Made by a program: the position numbers and the translations under genes. The notes below the pieces were generated by a model, which saw nothing but the letters and a program-made list of their open reading frames with translations, was not told the origin of the DNA and did not search any database. 64,000 nt of DNA, taken from positions 2,170,001-2,234,000 of the forward strand of contig NZ_VTOJ01000001.1 in the NCBI RefSeq assembly GCF_009176545.1, read 5' to 3'. The stretch comes from Salinigranum salinum. GTDB lineage: Archaea; Halobacteriota; Halobacteria; Halobacteriales; Haloferacaceae. Shown piece by piece: positions 34,084 to 41,477 of the stretch (its first letter is position 1; every line of letters starts with the position of its first letter).

Positions 34084-34566
34084 TCATGGGGTTTCGTCGG
34101 AGACTGACGCGGACCCGGACCCGGACCCGGACCCGGACCCGGACTCGGATTCGGATTCGGATTCGACGGGGATCGTCCGGCCCCGCCGGACCGGGTCGAC
34201 GTGGACGCGCGCCGCCTCGTCCAGCGGGAACGTCCCGTGGAGTTCGGCGGGTTCGCGTCCGTGGAAGACGCGCCCGAACGGCCCGGAGACCGTCGGATAC
34301 GCCCGTGAGAGAGCCCGCGTGAGGGACGGGGAAACGCCCCGCGACCGGAGCACGCGTTCGACGGTCGCGGAGCCGACGTGGACGAGGTCTCCTTCGATCA
34401 ACACGAGCGCGAACGGCCGGGCGTCGAACTGTGCGTCGAGGAACGCCTGTATCTCGGACGAGTGCCACGCCACGGGTTTGAGGTCGCCAGAACACCGCGT
34501 CAGCGCCTCGACCGCGGCGCGGAGCCAGGCGGGGCGGTCGTCGTAGACGAGGAGCGACTGGGACAT
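34084..34566 (-). CDS. Unknown protein, DCC-like fold without Cys pair, Ser/Glu/Gly repeat tail
   Basis: 160 residues. The first 105 residues run LLVYDDRPAWLRAAVEAL, AWHSSEI, FALVLIEGDLVHVGSATVERVLR, reminiscent of the DCC (DUF393) thioredoxin-like family, in which the segment after YD normally reads CxxC. Here those Cys are replaced and only one Cys remains, so a redox role is unlikely. The tail (about 133-160) consists of alternating Ser-Glu then Ser-Gly pairs encoded by a hexanucleotide repeat. Start ATG 34566. Assignment to the DCC fold is tentative. Confidence 0.7.
   Translation of the reverse strand: MSQSLLVYDDRPAWLRAAVEALTRCSGDLKPVAWHSSEIQAFLDAQFDARPFALVLIEGDLVHVGSATVERVLRSRGVSPSLTRALSRAYPTVSGPFGRVFHGREPAELHGTFPLDEAARVHVDPVRRGRTIPVESESESESGSGSGSGSGSASVSDETP
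34111..34164 (-). repeat. Hexanucleotide repeat, nine units
   Basis: On the plus strand there are five copies of ggaccc, then ggactc, then three of ggattc. It encodes the Ser-Glu/Ser-Gly tail of the minus-strand gene. Changes in copy number by slippage would stay in frame and alter only tail length. Confidence 0.95.
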
Positions 34567-34679
34567 AGCCGTCCCTTGGCGCTCGACCGTTTGAAGCTTG
34601 CCTCGTGACTCTCGTGCGTGTGGGTATGTGCCCGAGCGTGTGCCTGCGGACCCGCTGCGGAGGAAGCCGGCCGCGACGG

Positions 34680-35981
34680 CTACGCCGACTCGATCGCCGT
34701 CAGTTCGCCGGCTTTCGCCCGTGCCTTCTCGACGACCGCCGGCCGCGCCTCGAACTCGAGGGTGACGGAGTCGTCGTCGTACTCCTCGTGTTCCACGTGC
34801 CCGTGGTCGTACACCCACGAGACGAGGCTCATCGTCTCCTCCGTCATCGGCAGGAGGAGTCGCTCGTGCTGCCAGTCGGGGAGCTCCGCCTCGATCCGCT
34901 CGCTGAGCGCGTCGACGTTCTCGCCCGTCCGCCCCGAGACGGCGACGGGGTTGGGCGCGAGCGCCGAGAGGGCGCGCCTCTTCTCCTCCAGCTCGTCGGC
35001 GTCGACCTTGTCGATCTTGTTCAACACGGTGACGATGGGCGCTTCGTTGCGCTCGTACAGCGTGTCGTGACAGGTGACGAGCTTCTCGCGCATCGTCTCG
35101 ATCGACTCCGAGGCGTCGACGACGAGCAACACGAGGTCGGCTCTGTACACCGAATCGAGGGTGGACTTGAACGACTCGACGAGCCAGTGCGGCAGGTCGG
35201 AGATGAAGCCGACCGTATCGGTGAGGAGGACGTCCCTGGTGCCCGTCTCCGCCCGTCGGGTCGTCGTCCCGAGCGTCGTGAAGAGGCGGTCCTCGGACTC
35301 GGCGGTCGGGTCCAGATCCGGGTGGAGGTCGTCGTTCTCGTCGACCGCGAGGTCGGCCGCGAGCTGGCGCATCAGCGTCGACTTCCCGGCGTTGGTGTAG
35401 CCCGCGAGCGCGACGAGGTCGAAGCCGGACTCCCGCCGTTCTCGCCGGCGCGTCTCCTCCTTCTCCGCGATGGCGTCGAGTTCCCGCTTGATACGGGCGA
35501 TCTGCGCCTTGATGTCCTGTTCGCGGCTCTCGTCGTACTCGCCGAGCCCCATGAAGCCGGGGCGTTCGTCGCGTTTCGCCAGTGATGCCTTCGCTTCGGC
35601 TCTGGGGAGTTCGTATCTGAGTTCGGCGAGTTCGACCTGGAGCTGCGCCTTCTTCGTCCGGGCGCGCTGTCCGAAGATGTCGAGGATGAGCGTGAAGCGA
35701 TCGACGACCTCCGTGTCGCCCGGGAGCTTCGAACCGATGTTGTACATCTGGTACGGCCCGACGCGGTTGTCGACGACGACCGCGTCCCCGCCGGTCTCGG
35801 CGACGAGCGCCGCGAGCTCGTCGACTTTCCCCTCGCCGAACATGAACGCGGCGTCCTCCTCGCGCGTCTGCGTGAGTTCGCCGACGATCTCGTAGCCGGC
35901 GGCACGGGCGAGATCACGGATCTCGGAGAGGTCGGCAGAGCCGTCGTCGACGCGTTTGGCGACGACTGCCCGGCGGCTCAT
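34680..35981 (-). CDS. hflX: GTPase HflX
   Basis: 433 residues. The N-terminal HflX domain (about 1-170) has GEGKVDELAALV, VVVDNRVGPYQMYNI and the glycine- and Arg-rich linker region. The GTPase core has G1 AGYTNAGKSTLM, G3 DTVGFISDLPHWL, G4 LNKID and G5-like SGRTGENV. HflX binds the large ribosomal subunit and splits stalled or stress-frozen ribosomes. The ATG overlaps the stop of an 18-codon frame just upstream. It is preceded by a TATA-like tttaaac at about 36038-36044 on the minus strand. Confidence 0.95.
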   Translation of the reverse strand: MSRRAVVAKRVDDGSADLSEIRDLARAAGYEIVGELTQTREEDAAFMFGEGKVDELAALVAETGGDAVVVDNRVGPYQMYNIGSKLPGDTEVVDRFTLILDIFGQRARTKKAQLQVELAELRYELPRAEAKASLAKRDERPGFMGLGEYDESREQDIKAQIARIKRELDAIAEKEETRRRERRESGFDLVALAGYTNAGKSTLMRQLAADLAVDENDDLHPDLDPTAESEDRLFTTLGTTTRRAETGTRDVLLTDTVGFISDLPHWLVESFKSTLDSVYRADLVLLVVDASESIETMREKLVTCHDTLYERNEAPIVTVLNKIDKVDADELEEKRRALSALAPNPVAVSGRTGENVDALSERIEAELPDWQHERLLLPMTEETMSLVSWVYDHGHVEHEEYDDDSVTLEFEARPAVVEKARAKAGELTAIESA

Positions 35982-36034
35982 CCACCCACCTCCGTGGCGT
36001 GTTCCAGCACTGTTGTCTGCTCTTGGCCGTCCAT
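35978..36034 (-). other. 18-codon ORF overlapping the hflX start
   Basis: A short frame (MDGQEQTTVLEHATEVGG) begins 4-10 nt after a TATA-like tttaaac and ends with TGA overlapping the hflX ATG (ATGA). Translation of it would be coupled to hflX. It may be a regulatory leader peptide or chance. Confidence 0.35.
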
Positions 36035-36183
36035 CGGTTTAAACGGGCGGTCGATCGTGATGGCGGTCTCACACCTCCATGGCCGCCAGTAGACACTACG
36101 CCGTCTTGTATGTTACCTCGTGACACCCGATCGGCCACCGACCGTCGAACGTATCTCAGAGCTGTCACGACTTCCACAAGGGA

Positions 36184-36189
36184 CTTATG
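36184..36189 (+). promoter_or_regulatory. TATA-like element of the FUN14 gene
   Basis: The hexamer cttatg lies 22-27 nt before the ATG at 36211. Confidence 0.4.
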
Positions 36190-36210
36190 ACCGCCCGCGC
36201 CATGTGAGTC

Positions 36211-36528
36211 ATGGTCGATATCAATTTCACACAACTGGGCCTCGAACTCGGGAGCGGGGCGATCATCGGCGGCATCATCGGGTTCGCCGCCAAGAAGGTC
36301 GCGAAGATCGTCGCGATTATCGTCGGCCTCGAACTCGCGCTGTTCAAATTCCTCGAGTCGCGGCAGATCATCACCGTCGACTGGGGGGCGCTCACGGGGG
36401 GGATGCTCGGCGCTACCGAGGCCGCCGCGACGGGGGCCCCGCCGGACTGGGTGATGACGATCCTCTCGACGCTGTCGATCTCGGCGGGGTTCACCGGGGG
36501 GTTCCTGCTCGGCTTCAAGAAGGGATAG
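36211..36528 (+). CDS. FUN14-family membrane protein
   Basis: 105 residues. Gly-rich amphipathic and hydrophobic helices: GSGAIIGGIIGFAAKKVAKI, then IVAIIVGLELALFKFL, then a polar loop and a C-terminal helix ending FTGGFLLGFKKG. This is the FUN14 domain pattern, with the typical closing GF+kG. In eukaryotes the family sits in the outer mitochondrial membrane; its archaeal role is unknown. It is transcribed alone, divergent from hflX. Confidence 0.88.
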   Translation: MVDINFTQLGLELGSGAIIGGIIGFAAKKVAKIVAIIVGLELALFKFLESRQIITVDWGALTGGMLGATEAAATGAPPDWVMTILSTLSISAGFTGGFLLGFKKG

Positions 36529-36599
36529 CGACTCCGTCGCGGTCCCAGTGCGTCGAACGACGGTCTTCACCGTGGCGACGACTCACGCCACACGGTGGC

Positions 36600-37082
36600 T
36601 CACGACTGTGAACCTCGGTCCAGCCGATACGTGTACTGAACCTGTTTCTCCTCGAACCCACAGTCCTCGTAGAAACGCCTCGCACCGGCGTTGTTCCACT
36701 CGCACGAGACTTCGACGTAGTCGCACCCCCACTCGCGGGCCATCTCCGCCACCCGTTCGAACGCTTCGGAGCCGTACCCGCGATTCCGGTACACTTCGGC
36801 GACGAACAGGTCGACGACGTGGAGATACTCCGCGTGCGTCCGGGAGGGATGCGTTCCCCGGCGGAGCGTGAGGAATCCGAGCGTGGTGTCCTCCTCGCTG
36901 AGCAGAAGAACCGTGACGTCATCGCGTTCGATCTGTTCCCTGAACGGCGCTTCGGGTACCTCGTCGACGGTCGAGTACGACAGCCGATTCAGCTCCGAAT
37001 ACGGTTCCATCTCCGTCGCCAGAGCGAACCACAGCTCGGCGAGCGTGTCGACGTCGTCTTCGGTTGCCTCGACGAGTTCCAT
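36600..37082 (-). CDS. GNAT family N-acetyltransferase
   Basis: 160 residues. The acetyl-CoA site is VVDLFVAEVYRNRGYGSEAFERV (motif A with RGYG), preceded by the strand FLTLRRG and followed by YVEVSCEWNNAGARRFYEDCGF (motif B). The protein ends with a Tyr-rich strand (QVQYTYRL). The substrate is unknown. I chose the ATG at 37082 because upstream residues include an Arg- and Pro-rich stretch. It lies 50 nt after the stop of the SBDS gene on the same strand, so it may be cotranscribed. Confidence 0.88.
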   Translation of the reverse strand: MELVEATEDDVDTLAELWFALATEMEPYSELNRLSYSTVDEVPEAPFREQIERDDVTVLLLSEEDTTLGFLTLRRGTHPSRTHAEYLHVVDLFVAEVYRNRGYGSEAFERVAEMAREWGCDYVEVSCEWNNAGARRFYEDCGFEEKQVQYTYRLDRGSQS

Positions 37083-37132
37083 CGGTTCGGGCCCCCGTGC
37101 GCGAGTAGTCGGCTCCGGGCGGTGTCGCGTGG

Positions 37133-37858
37133 CTACCGCACGTTCAAGTCGTCCTTGTCCTTGATGATCCGCGTATCGGCCTGTCCGCTCGTGACGTCGT
37201 TCACGAGGTCGTAGAAGTCGTTCTGCATCCCCGCCGGGAAGGTGAGTACGCCCACCCACGAGCCGTCGTTCTGCCACTCCTCGCGTTCGAGGTCGCCGAA
37301 CTGTCGGATGCGTGCCTGTGCGCTGCCGGCCTTGTCGGCCGGGACCTGCACGGCGATGGTGACCTCCGAGAAGCGGATGGGGATCACGGGACGGAGCGCC
37401 TCCAGCGCGTCGTCGACCTGGGTCTCGACCGGCTCCATCGGGTCGACGCGGAAGCCGGCCTCCTCCAGCGCGCGCTCGATGCGGTCGGGGGGGTGTGGGG
37501 CGTCGTCCATCTGCGGGTTGACCGCGTTGCGCGCGATGCGGTCGATGAGCTGGCGGCGTTTCTGCTCTTGCATCTCCCGCCGCTGGTCGGCCGTGATCTG
37601 GATCTCCCCCCGTTTGACGACCTCGGGGATGATCTCCATCGGGTCCGTCGTCCCGAACACCGTCTCGAGGTCGGACTCGGCGGGGCGGTCCCCGCGCGAG
37701 GCGTCCTCGAAGACGTCTTCGGCGGCGATGACCTCCTCCAGATCGCCGTCGAACTCGCCGCGCTTGATCGCGAGCGCCGAGTCGGGGTCGATGAGCACCT
37801 CGAAGCGCGCGCCGTGCGATTCGAGGCGGGCCGTCACGGCTTCGTCGAGTGAAATCAT
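37133..37858 (-). CDS. sbds: Ribosome maturation protein SBDS/Sdo1
   Basis: 241 residues, typical of archaeal SBDS. Domain I holds ARFEVLIDPDSALAIKRGE and the FEDASRGDRP segment; domain II has ITADQRREMQEQKRRQLIDRIARNAVNP, the most conserved part; domain III has VEVTIAVQVP-like strands (EVTIAVQVPADKAG) and ends with the IIKDKDDLNVR tail. It releases anti-association factor aIF6 from the large subunit. A strong TATA-like ttttaaat (minus strand, 37880-37887) precedes the ATG by 22-29 nt. Confidence 0.95.
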   Translation of the reverse strand: MISLDEAVTARLESHGARFEVLIDPDSALAIKRGEFDGDLEEVIAAEDVFEDASRGDRPAESDLETVFGTTDPMEIIPEVVKRGEIQITADQRREMQEQKRRQLIDRIARNAVNPQMDDAPHPPDRIERALEEAGFRVDPMEPVETQVDDALEALRPVIPIRFSEVTIAVQVPADKAGSAQARIRQFGDLEREEWQNDGSWVGVLTFPAGMQNDFYDLVNDVTSGQADTRIIKDKDDLNVR

Positions 37859-37879
37859 GGAGTCAGCTACCACCTCCGG

Positions 37880-37887
37880 ATTTAAAA
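37880..37887 (-). promoter_or_regulatory. TATA-like element of sbds
   Basis: The minus-strand octamer ttttaaat is among the clearest TATA boxes in the window and sits at leaderless distance from the ATG at 37858. Confidence 0.6.
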
Positions 37888-37998
37888 GCTCTCGCCGCGA
37901 CGGCCGGGACGCGACCTCGACGATACCGATGGTCTGGGGGCTGATCCCGTCGGTCGAAAGGGCGCAAGCGCTATGTCGGCTGCGCGCTCCCGGACCGT

Positions 37999-38295
37999 AT
38001 GAACACCACAGAGACCGAATCACTCGACCGCCGCATCGAACGGTTCGTGCGGCGCAACTTCCCCCAGATCGACCTGCACGGCGGCACAGCGGGCATCGAC
38101 GGCGTCGACGAGGCGACCGGGGAGGTGTGGATCACGCTCGCCGGTGCCTGCTCGGGCTGTGGCATCTCCCCACTCACGGTCCAGGCGCTCGAGGGCCGAC
38201 TCCTGCGCGAGTTCGACGAGGTACGGGCGGTGCACGTCTCGACCGGCCTCGACGACGTCGGCGGCCGTCCCGATCTCTCCGACGTACCGTTCTAG
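37999..38295 (+). CDS. NifU C-terminal domain protein (Fe-S scaffold)
   Basis: 98 residues. The NifU/Nfu domain is marked by TLAGACSGCGISPLTVQALEGRL with the CxxC pair that carries a 4Fe-4S cluster for delivery to apoproteins. The start IERFVRRNFPQIDLHGG matches family helix one and strand one. It is a stand-alone carrier, with no SUF genes nearby. An inverted repeat and a tiny zinc-finger-like gene follow. Confidence 0.9.
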   Translation: MNTTETESLDRRIERFVRRNFPQIDLHGGTAGIDGVDEATGEVWITLAGACSGCGISPLTVQALEGRLLREFDEVRAVHVSTGLDDVGGRPDLSDVPF

Positions 38296-38308
38296 CCGCG
38301 TTAGCCGC

Positions 38309-38339
38309 CGGTTAACGATCTGAACGCCGTGTTTAACCG
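38309..38339. repeat. Inverted repeat cggttaa/ttaaccg between two small genes
   Basis: Seven-base arms at 38309-38315 and 38333-38339 are separated by 17 nt. Each arm is part of a longer direct repeat, ttaac(c)gatct. It sits just upstream of a TATA-like acttat at 38356-38361 for the tiny gene at 38387, the place for an activator or repressor. Confidence 0.5.
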
Positions 38340-38386
38340 ATCTCACGCGGCGGGTACTTATCCGGCACCGGTTTATACTCTCGAAC

Positions 38387-38536
38387 ATGCAGGAAACCGA
38401 GAACGAAACGTTCCACGTCGTCTGTCGTGACTGTCCCTTCGAGTCGCTGCGCCCGGATCCGACGGCGGCGCGCCGGCTGGCGGACGAACACGAGACGACC
38501 ACCGATCATACGACGCAGTACGCCCGTATCGAGTGA
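38387..38536 (+). CDS. Tiny CxxC/HxxxxH zinc-finger-like protein, 49 residues
   Basis: The frame begins MQETENETFHVVCRDC and contains CRDC at 13-16 and two His about 20-25 residues later (DEHETTTDH), so one zinc ion could be bound. Typical haloarchaeal acid-rich composition. A TATA-like acttat lies 26-31 nt before the ATG, which fits a leaderless transcript. It belongs with the many small CxxC proteins of haloarchaea, most of them uncharacterised. Confidence 0.72.
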   Translation: MQETENETFHVVCRDCPFESLRPDPTAARRLADEHETTTDHTTQYARIE

Positions 38537-38614
38537 CGTCGCCCCGACACGGCGCGCCCGCTCACGGAGGCGAGCCGCCGGACCAGGGTGGGTAGGGCAT
38601 CGACCTCGGGCCGC

Positions 38615-38947
38615 TCAGGAGAGGTCCGCGATAACCGCGAGGAGCTCGTCCTTGTCCTGTACGCCGATGAGCCGCTTGGCCGGTTCGCCGTCCGCGTAGA
38701 ACTGGAGCGTCGGGACGCTCCGCACCCCGGCGTCGCGCGCGAGGTCCTGCAGTTGGTCGATGTCGACTTTCAGCACCGCGGCGTCGGTCTCGTCGGCGAT
38801 CTCGGCGACGGTCGGCTCGAGCATCTTGCACGGGCCGCACCAGTCGGCGTAGAAGTCGACGAGGACGACGTCGTGCTCCGCGACGAGTTCCTCGAGGTGT
38901 TCCTGACTCTTCACGTGGATCGGTTCGCTGGGCTGCGCGGTGCTCAT
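38615..38947 (-). CDS. trxA: Thioredoxin
   Basis: 110 residues. Active site WCGPCK with Cys37 and Cys40 follows the strand VVLVDFYAD, and the cis-proline loop is VRSVPTLQFY. The N-terminal arm of about 12 residues (PSEPIHVKS) is slightly longer than in E. coli Trx. It reduces protein disulfides. A TATA-like gttaagcg on the minus strand lies about 25-31 nt before the ATG. It is monocistronic. Confidence 0.95.
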   Translation of the reverse strand: MSTAQPSEPIHVKSQEHLEELVAEHDVVLVDFYADWCGPCKMLEPTVAEIADETDAAVLKVDIDQLQDLARDAGVRSVPTLQFYADGEPAKRLIGVQDKDELLAVIADLS

Positions 38948-39028
38948 ACTGCCCTTACTGGGGGGAGACGCTTAACAGTTGAGACGGTTTGCCGGGCGAC
39001 CGCACATCCGCCCTCCTCGGGGTGCGCC

Positions 39029-39700
39029 TCACGGGACGTCGTACCACAGCACGACGCCGTCGTCGAGCCGTTCGACGTCGCGGAGGTCGAGCCGTGGGAG
39101 GTCGTCGACGAAGCCGTCGCCGTCGACCAGCGTCGGCGCGTCGCGGCCGCCGACGACGAGCGAGCCGACGTAGACGGAGAGTTCGTCCACGAGCCCGTCC
39201 GCGAAGAGCGAGGCGAGGAGTTCACCACCACCCTCGACCATGAGGCGGTCGACTCCCTCGTCGTCGAGCCTGTCCAGCGCCGCCGAGAGGTCGACGTGGC
39301 CCGCCTCGGTCGCTTCGATCACGAGGACGCGTGCGCCCGCATCGGCGAGGGCGTCCCGGCGATCGTCGGGGGCCGCGTCGGTCACGAGCAGGTAGGTCGC
39401 GGCCTCGTCGTCGAGGATGCGGGCGTCGAGCGGTGTCCGGCCACGCGAGTCGGCGACGACGCGGGCCGGGTTGCCCGGACGGCCGGAACGGAGGCGGTGT
39501 ACGCGACGGTCGTCGTCGTCGAGCGTGAGGTGTGGATCGTCCGCGAGCACGGTCCCGACGCCGACCATGACGGCGGCGGCGGCCGCCCGGAGACGGTCGA
39601 CCCGGTCGAAGTCGGCGGCCCCACTGATCTTCAGCTGTTCGCGTCGCCGCGTCGAGAGCTTCCCGTCGACGCTCGTCGCGGCGTTGACGACGACGTCCAT
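39029..39700 (-). CDS. arfC: 2,5-diamino-6-(ribosylamino)pyrimidinone 5'-phosphate reductase
   Basis: 223 residues, RibD C-terminal (dihydrofolate-reductase-like) domain only. The start DVVVNAATSVDGKLSTRRREQLKISG matches the archaeal reductase, and AVMVGVGTVLADDPHLT and LMVEGGGELLASLF are the NADPH and substrate loops. It reduces the ribose side chain in archaeal riboflavin and F420 synthesis before deamination. The ATG at 39700 is the family start. A candidate for the preceding formamide hydrolase lies at 7.7-8.5 kb. Confidence 0.93.
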   Translation of the reverse strand: MDVVVNAATSVDGKLSTRRREQLKISGAADFDRVDRLRAAAAAVMVGVGTVLADDPHLTLDDDDRRVHRLRSGRPGNPARVVADSRGRTPLDARILDDEAATYLLVTDAAPDDRRDALADAGARVLVIEATEAGHVDLSAALDRLDDEGVDRLMVEGGGELLASLFADGLVDELSVYVGSLVVGGRDAPTLVDGDGFVDDLPRLDLRDVERLDDGVVLWYDVP

Positions 39701-39811
39701 GTGTCCGAGTAAGCGGGGACGGTCAACTGTGTTTCGTCCCCACGGTGCAGCTACGACCGTACACGATGGCGACCGACGACGCGACCACGGTCGGGTCGTC
39801 CTACCGCAATG

Positions 39812-39820
39812 AATTAAATA
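39812..39820 (+). promoter_or_regulatory. TATA-like element of the glycosyltransferase gene
   Basis: The string aattaaata is AT only and lies 27-35 nt before the ATG at 39847. Confidence 0.6.
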
Positions 39821-39846
39821 CTCACTCTCAGAACGAAGGGCCAACC

Positions 39847-40890
39847 ATGTCGCTCAAAGTGCTCTGGCTCGGCTGGGGGTACCCACCGAACGTGACGGGG
39901 GGGCTCGACACCTTCGTCGGCGAGATGTTCGAGCGGTTCCTCGACCGGGACGTCGACATCGAACTCGTCCTGCCGGGGGAGTACGCACCCGAGGGCCGGG
40001 AGAACATCATCGGCGTCCCCACCGGCGACGGTGACATCATCACTCGCATCGGTCGGCTCTCCGCGGAGTTCGCCAAGCGCGCCGAGGGGAAGGACATCAT
40101 CCACACCCACGACTGGTTCGGCTACGGGCCGGGATCGCGGGCGATGAACAACTCCGACGCCACGTGGGTGACGACGTTCCACTCGCTGTCCTCCGACCGG
40201 AACATCGACCCGCCCCAGCGCGAGGTCGAGACCGAACGCCGCGTCGTCGAGCGCTGTGACGAACTCATCGCGGTGAGCCACATCACCGCGCGCAAGGTGA
40301 TGGACGAGTACGGCGGGGAGTGTGAGGTCATCCACAACGGCTTCTCGTCGCTGGAGCCGACGGGCCGTGACCTCAAGGCCGAACTCGGCATCGACGGGAA
40401 GATGCTCTTCTACGTGGGGCGACACACCGACCAGAAGGGGATCTCCCACCTGATCTACGCGTTAGAGCGGATGCGTCGCGACGACGTGACGCTCGTCATG
40501 GGCGGGAGCGGCCACCTCACCGACCAGCTGAAGAAGTTCGCCGAACTCCTCGGCGTCGACGACCGGATCGAGTGGGTCGGCTTCGTCGAGGAGAAGGACC
40601 TCGGCGACTACTACGCCTCGGCGGATCTGTTCGTCTCGCCCTCGCTGTCGGAACCGTTCGGCATCACCATCACCGAGGCGCTGTCGGTCGGGACGCGCGT
40701 CGTCGCGACCGAGTGTGGCGCCGCGGAGGTCATCCCCGAGTCGTGCGTCGTCCCCGCCGAGGTCGACTCCGGCTCGCTCGCCGACGCCATCGAGCACGCG
40801 CTCTCGATCGAGGGGCCCCTGGAGTACGAGCCGCGAACGTGGGACACCGTCGTCGACGAGCACCTCGACTTCTACGAGCGTATCGCCTGA
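39847..40890 (+). CDS. Glycosyltransferase family 4
   Basis: 347 residues, two Rossmann domains. The N-terminus VLWLGWGYPPNVTGGLDTFVGEM is the GT4 acceptor loop with its Gly-Gly. IIHTHDWFG, FHSLSSDR and VSHITARKVMDEYG lie at the expected places. The donor domain has FYVGRHTDQKGISHLI and SPSLSEPFGITITEALSVG with the E-x7-E motif. It probably transfers a hexose to make glycogen-like polymer, trehalose or a glycolipid; the acceptor is unknown. Transcribed alone from a good promoter. Confidence 0.92.
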   Translation: MSLKVLWLGWGYPPNVTGGLDTFVGEMFERFLDRDVDIELVLPGEYAPEGRENIIGVPTGDGDIITRIGRLSAEFAKRAEGKDIIHTHDWFGYGPGSRAMNNSDATWVTTFHSLSSDRNIDPPQREVETERRVVERCDELIAVSHITARKVMDEYGGECEVIHNGFSSLEPTGRDLKAELGIDGKMLFYVGRHTDQKGISHLIYALERMRRDDVTLVMGGSGHLTDQLKKFAELLGVDDRIEWVGFVEEKDLGDYYASADLFVSPSLSEPFGITITEALSVGTRVVATECGAAEVIPESCVVPAEVDSGSLADAIEHALSIEGPLEYEPRTWDTVVDEHLDFYERIA

Positions 40891-40913
40891 GCCGGTCTGA
40901 GCACGAGACCGTC

Positions 40914-40952
40914 CGTGTGCGGTCGTGAGGATTGTGCGTGTGCGGTCGTGAG
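40914..40952 (+). repeat. 16-nt direct repeat downstream of the glycosyltransferase gene
   Basis: The string cgtgtgcggtcgtgag occurs at 40914-40929 and again at 40937-40952; a degenerate third piece (accgtggtcgtgaa) follows. It lies in the 200-nt spacer between convergent genes. Confidence 0.8.
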
Positions 40953-41090
40953 ACCGTGGTCGTGAATCCGTGTGCACGCGTAGTCTTCTGGTGCACGAGA
41001 GAACGAGCGGGGCGACGAGCGACGACAGCAGTGACGACACCGACGTCGACGAGGACGCCGAGGCGACAGCCGAGCACCCGCGCCACCGAG

Positions 41091-41477
41091 CTACCGGAGG
41101 ACGCGAACGTCGGTGACGGGTTCGGGGTGACGGATCGCGTAGCCGTCGCGCGTCGAACGGAGTCCCTCCTCGGGGAACTGCTGTCGGGCGGACTGGTAGG
41201 GGCTGTCGTCGCGGGACGCCGACTGGTATGGGCTGTCACTGCGGGCGGACTGGTAGGGACTGTCGTTCTGCGCGGATTGGTAGGGGCTGTCGCTGCGGGC
41301 GGACTGGTAGGGGCTGTCGCTCGTCTGTGGGGGGCGCTGGAAGTCCTCGGGCGGGAGGTAGATGCGCTCGCCCGACGCCGAACGGACGATGACGGCCGTG
41401 TCGCGGTCGCCCGTCATCTCGATCAGCGTCTCTCCGTCGGTGATCTCCACGGTGAACTCGACGTCTTCGTCGGCCAT
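41091..41477 (-). CDS. Repeat protein with five DSPYQSA units
   Basis: 128 residues. The first 50 residues form a small beta domain: VEFTVEITDGETLIEMTGDR, then AVIVRSASGERIYLPPEDF. Then five copies of a nine- or ten-residue unit, (S/N/D)DSPYQSA(R/Q/S), run from about residue 53 to 98. A short acidic/basic tail ends VTDVRVLR. No Cys. The tidy Ser-Pro-Tyr repeats recall low-complexity domains used as flexible docking platforms. I recall similar proteins in haloarchaea beside rpa1 (possibly DUF7510), but cannot confirm this. It is divergent from rpa1, with a TATA-like agttaagt 24-31 nt before its ATG. Confidence 0.8.
   Translation of the reverse strand: MADEDVEFTVEITDGETLIEMTGDRDTAVIVRSASGERIYLPPEDFQRPPQTSDSPYQSARSDSPYQSAQNDSPYQSARSDSPYQSASRDDSPYQSARQQFPEEGLRSTRDGYAIRHPEPVTDVRVLR
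41189..41325 (-). repeat. Five tandem 27-30 nt repeats coding for DSPYQSA
   Basis: Copies of a unit containing ggactggtaggggctgtc (plus strand) start near 41189, 41219, 41246, 41273 and 41300. They differ mostly at third codon positions, so the array seems old and kept by selection rather than freshly amplified. Confidence 0.9.

Noticed and set aside
40991..41116. Acidic 41-codon frame (GTG start) after the glycosyltransferase gene
   Set aside because: Its composition is halophile-like, but it overlaps the end of the SPYQS gene, has no promoter and ends in Arg-rich residues. It probably follows from the low-complexity bases there.
41186..41325. CRISPR-like array
   Set aside because: The five 27-30 nt repeats have no spacers and lie in frame in a coding gene; they encode a protein repeat.
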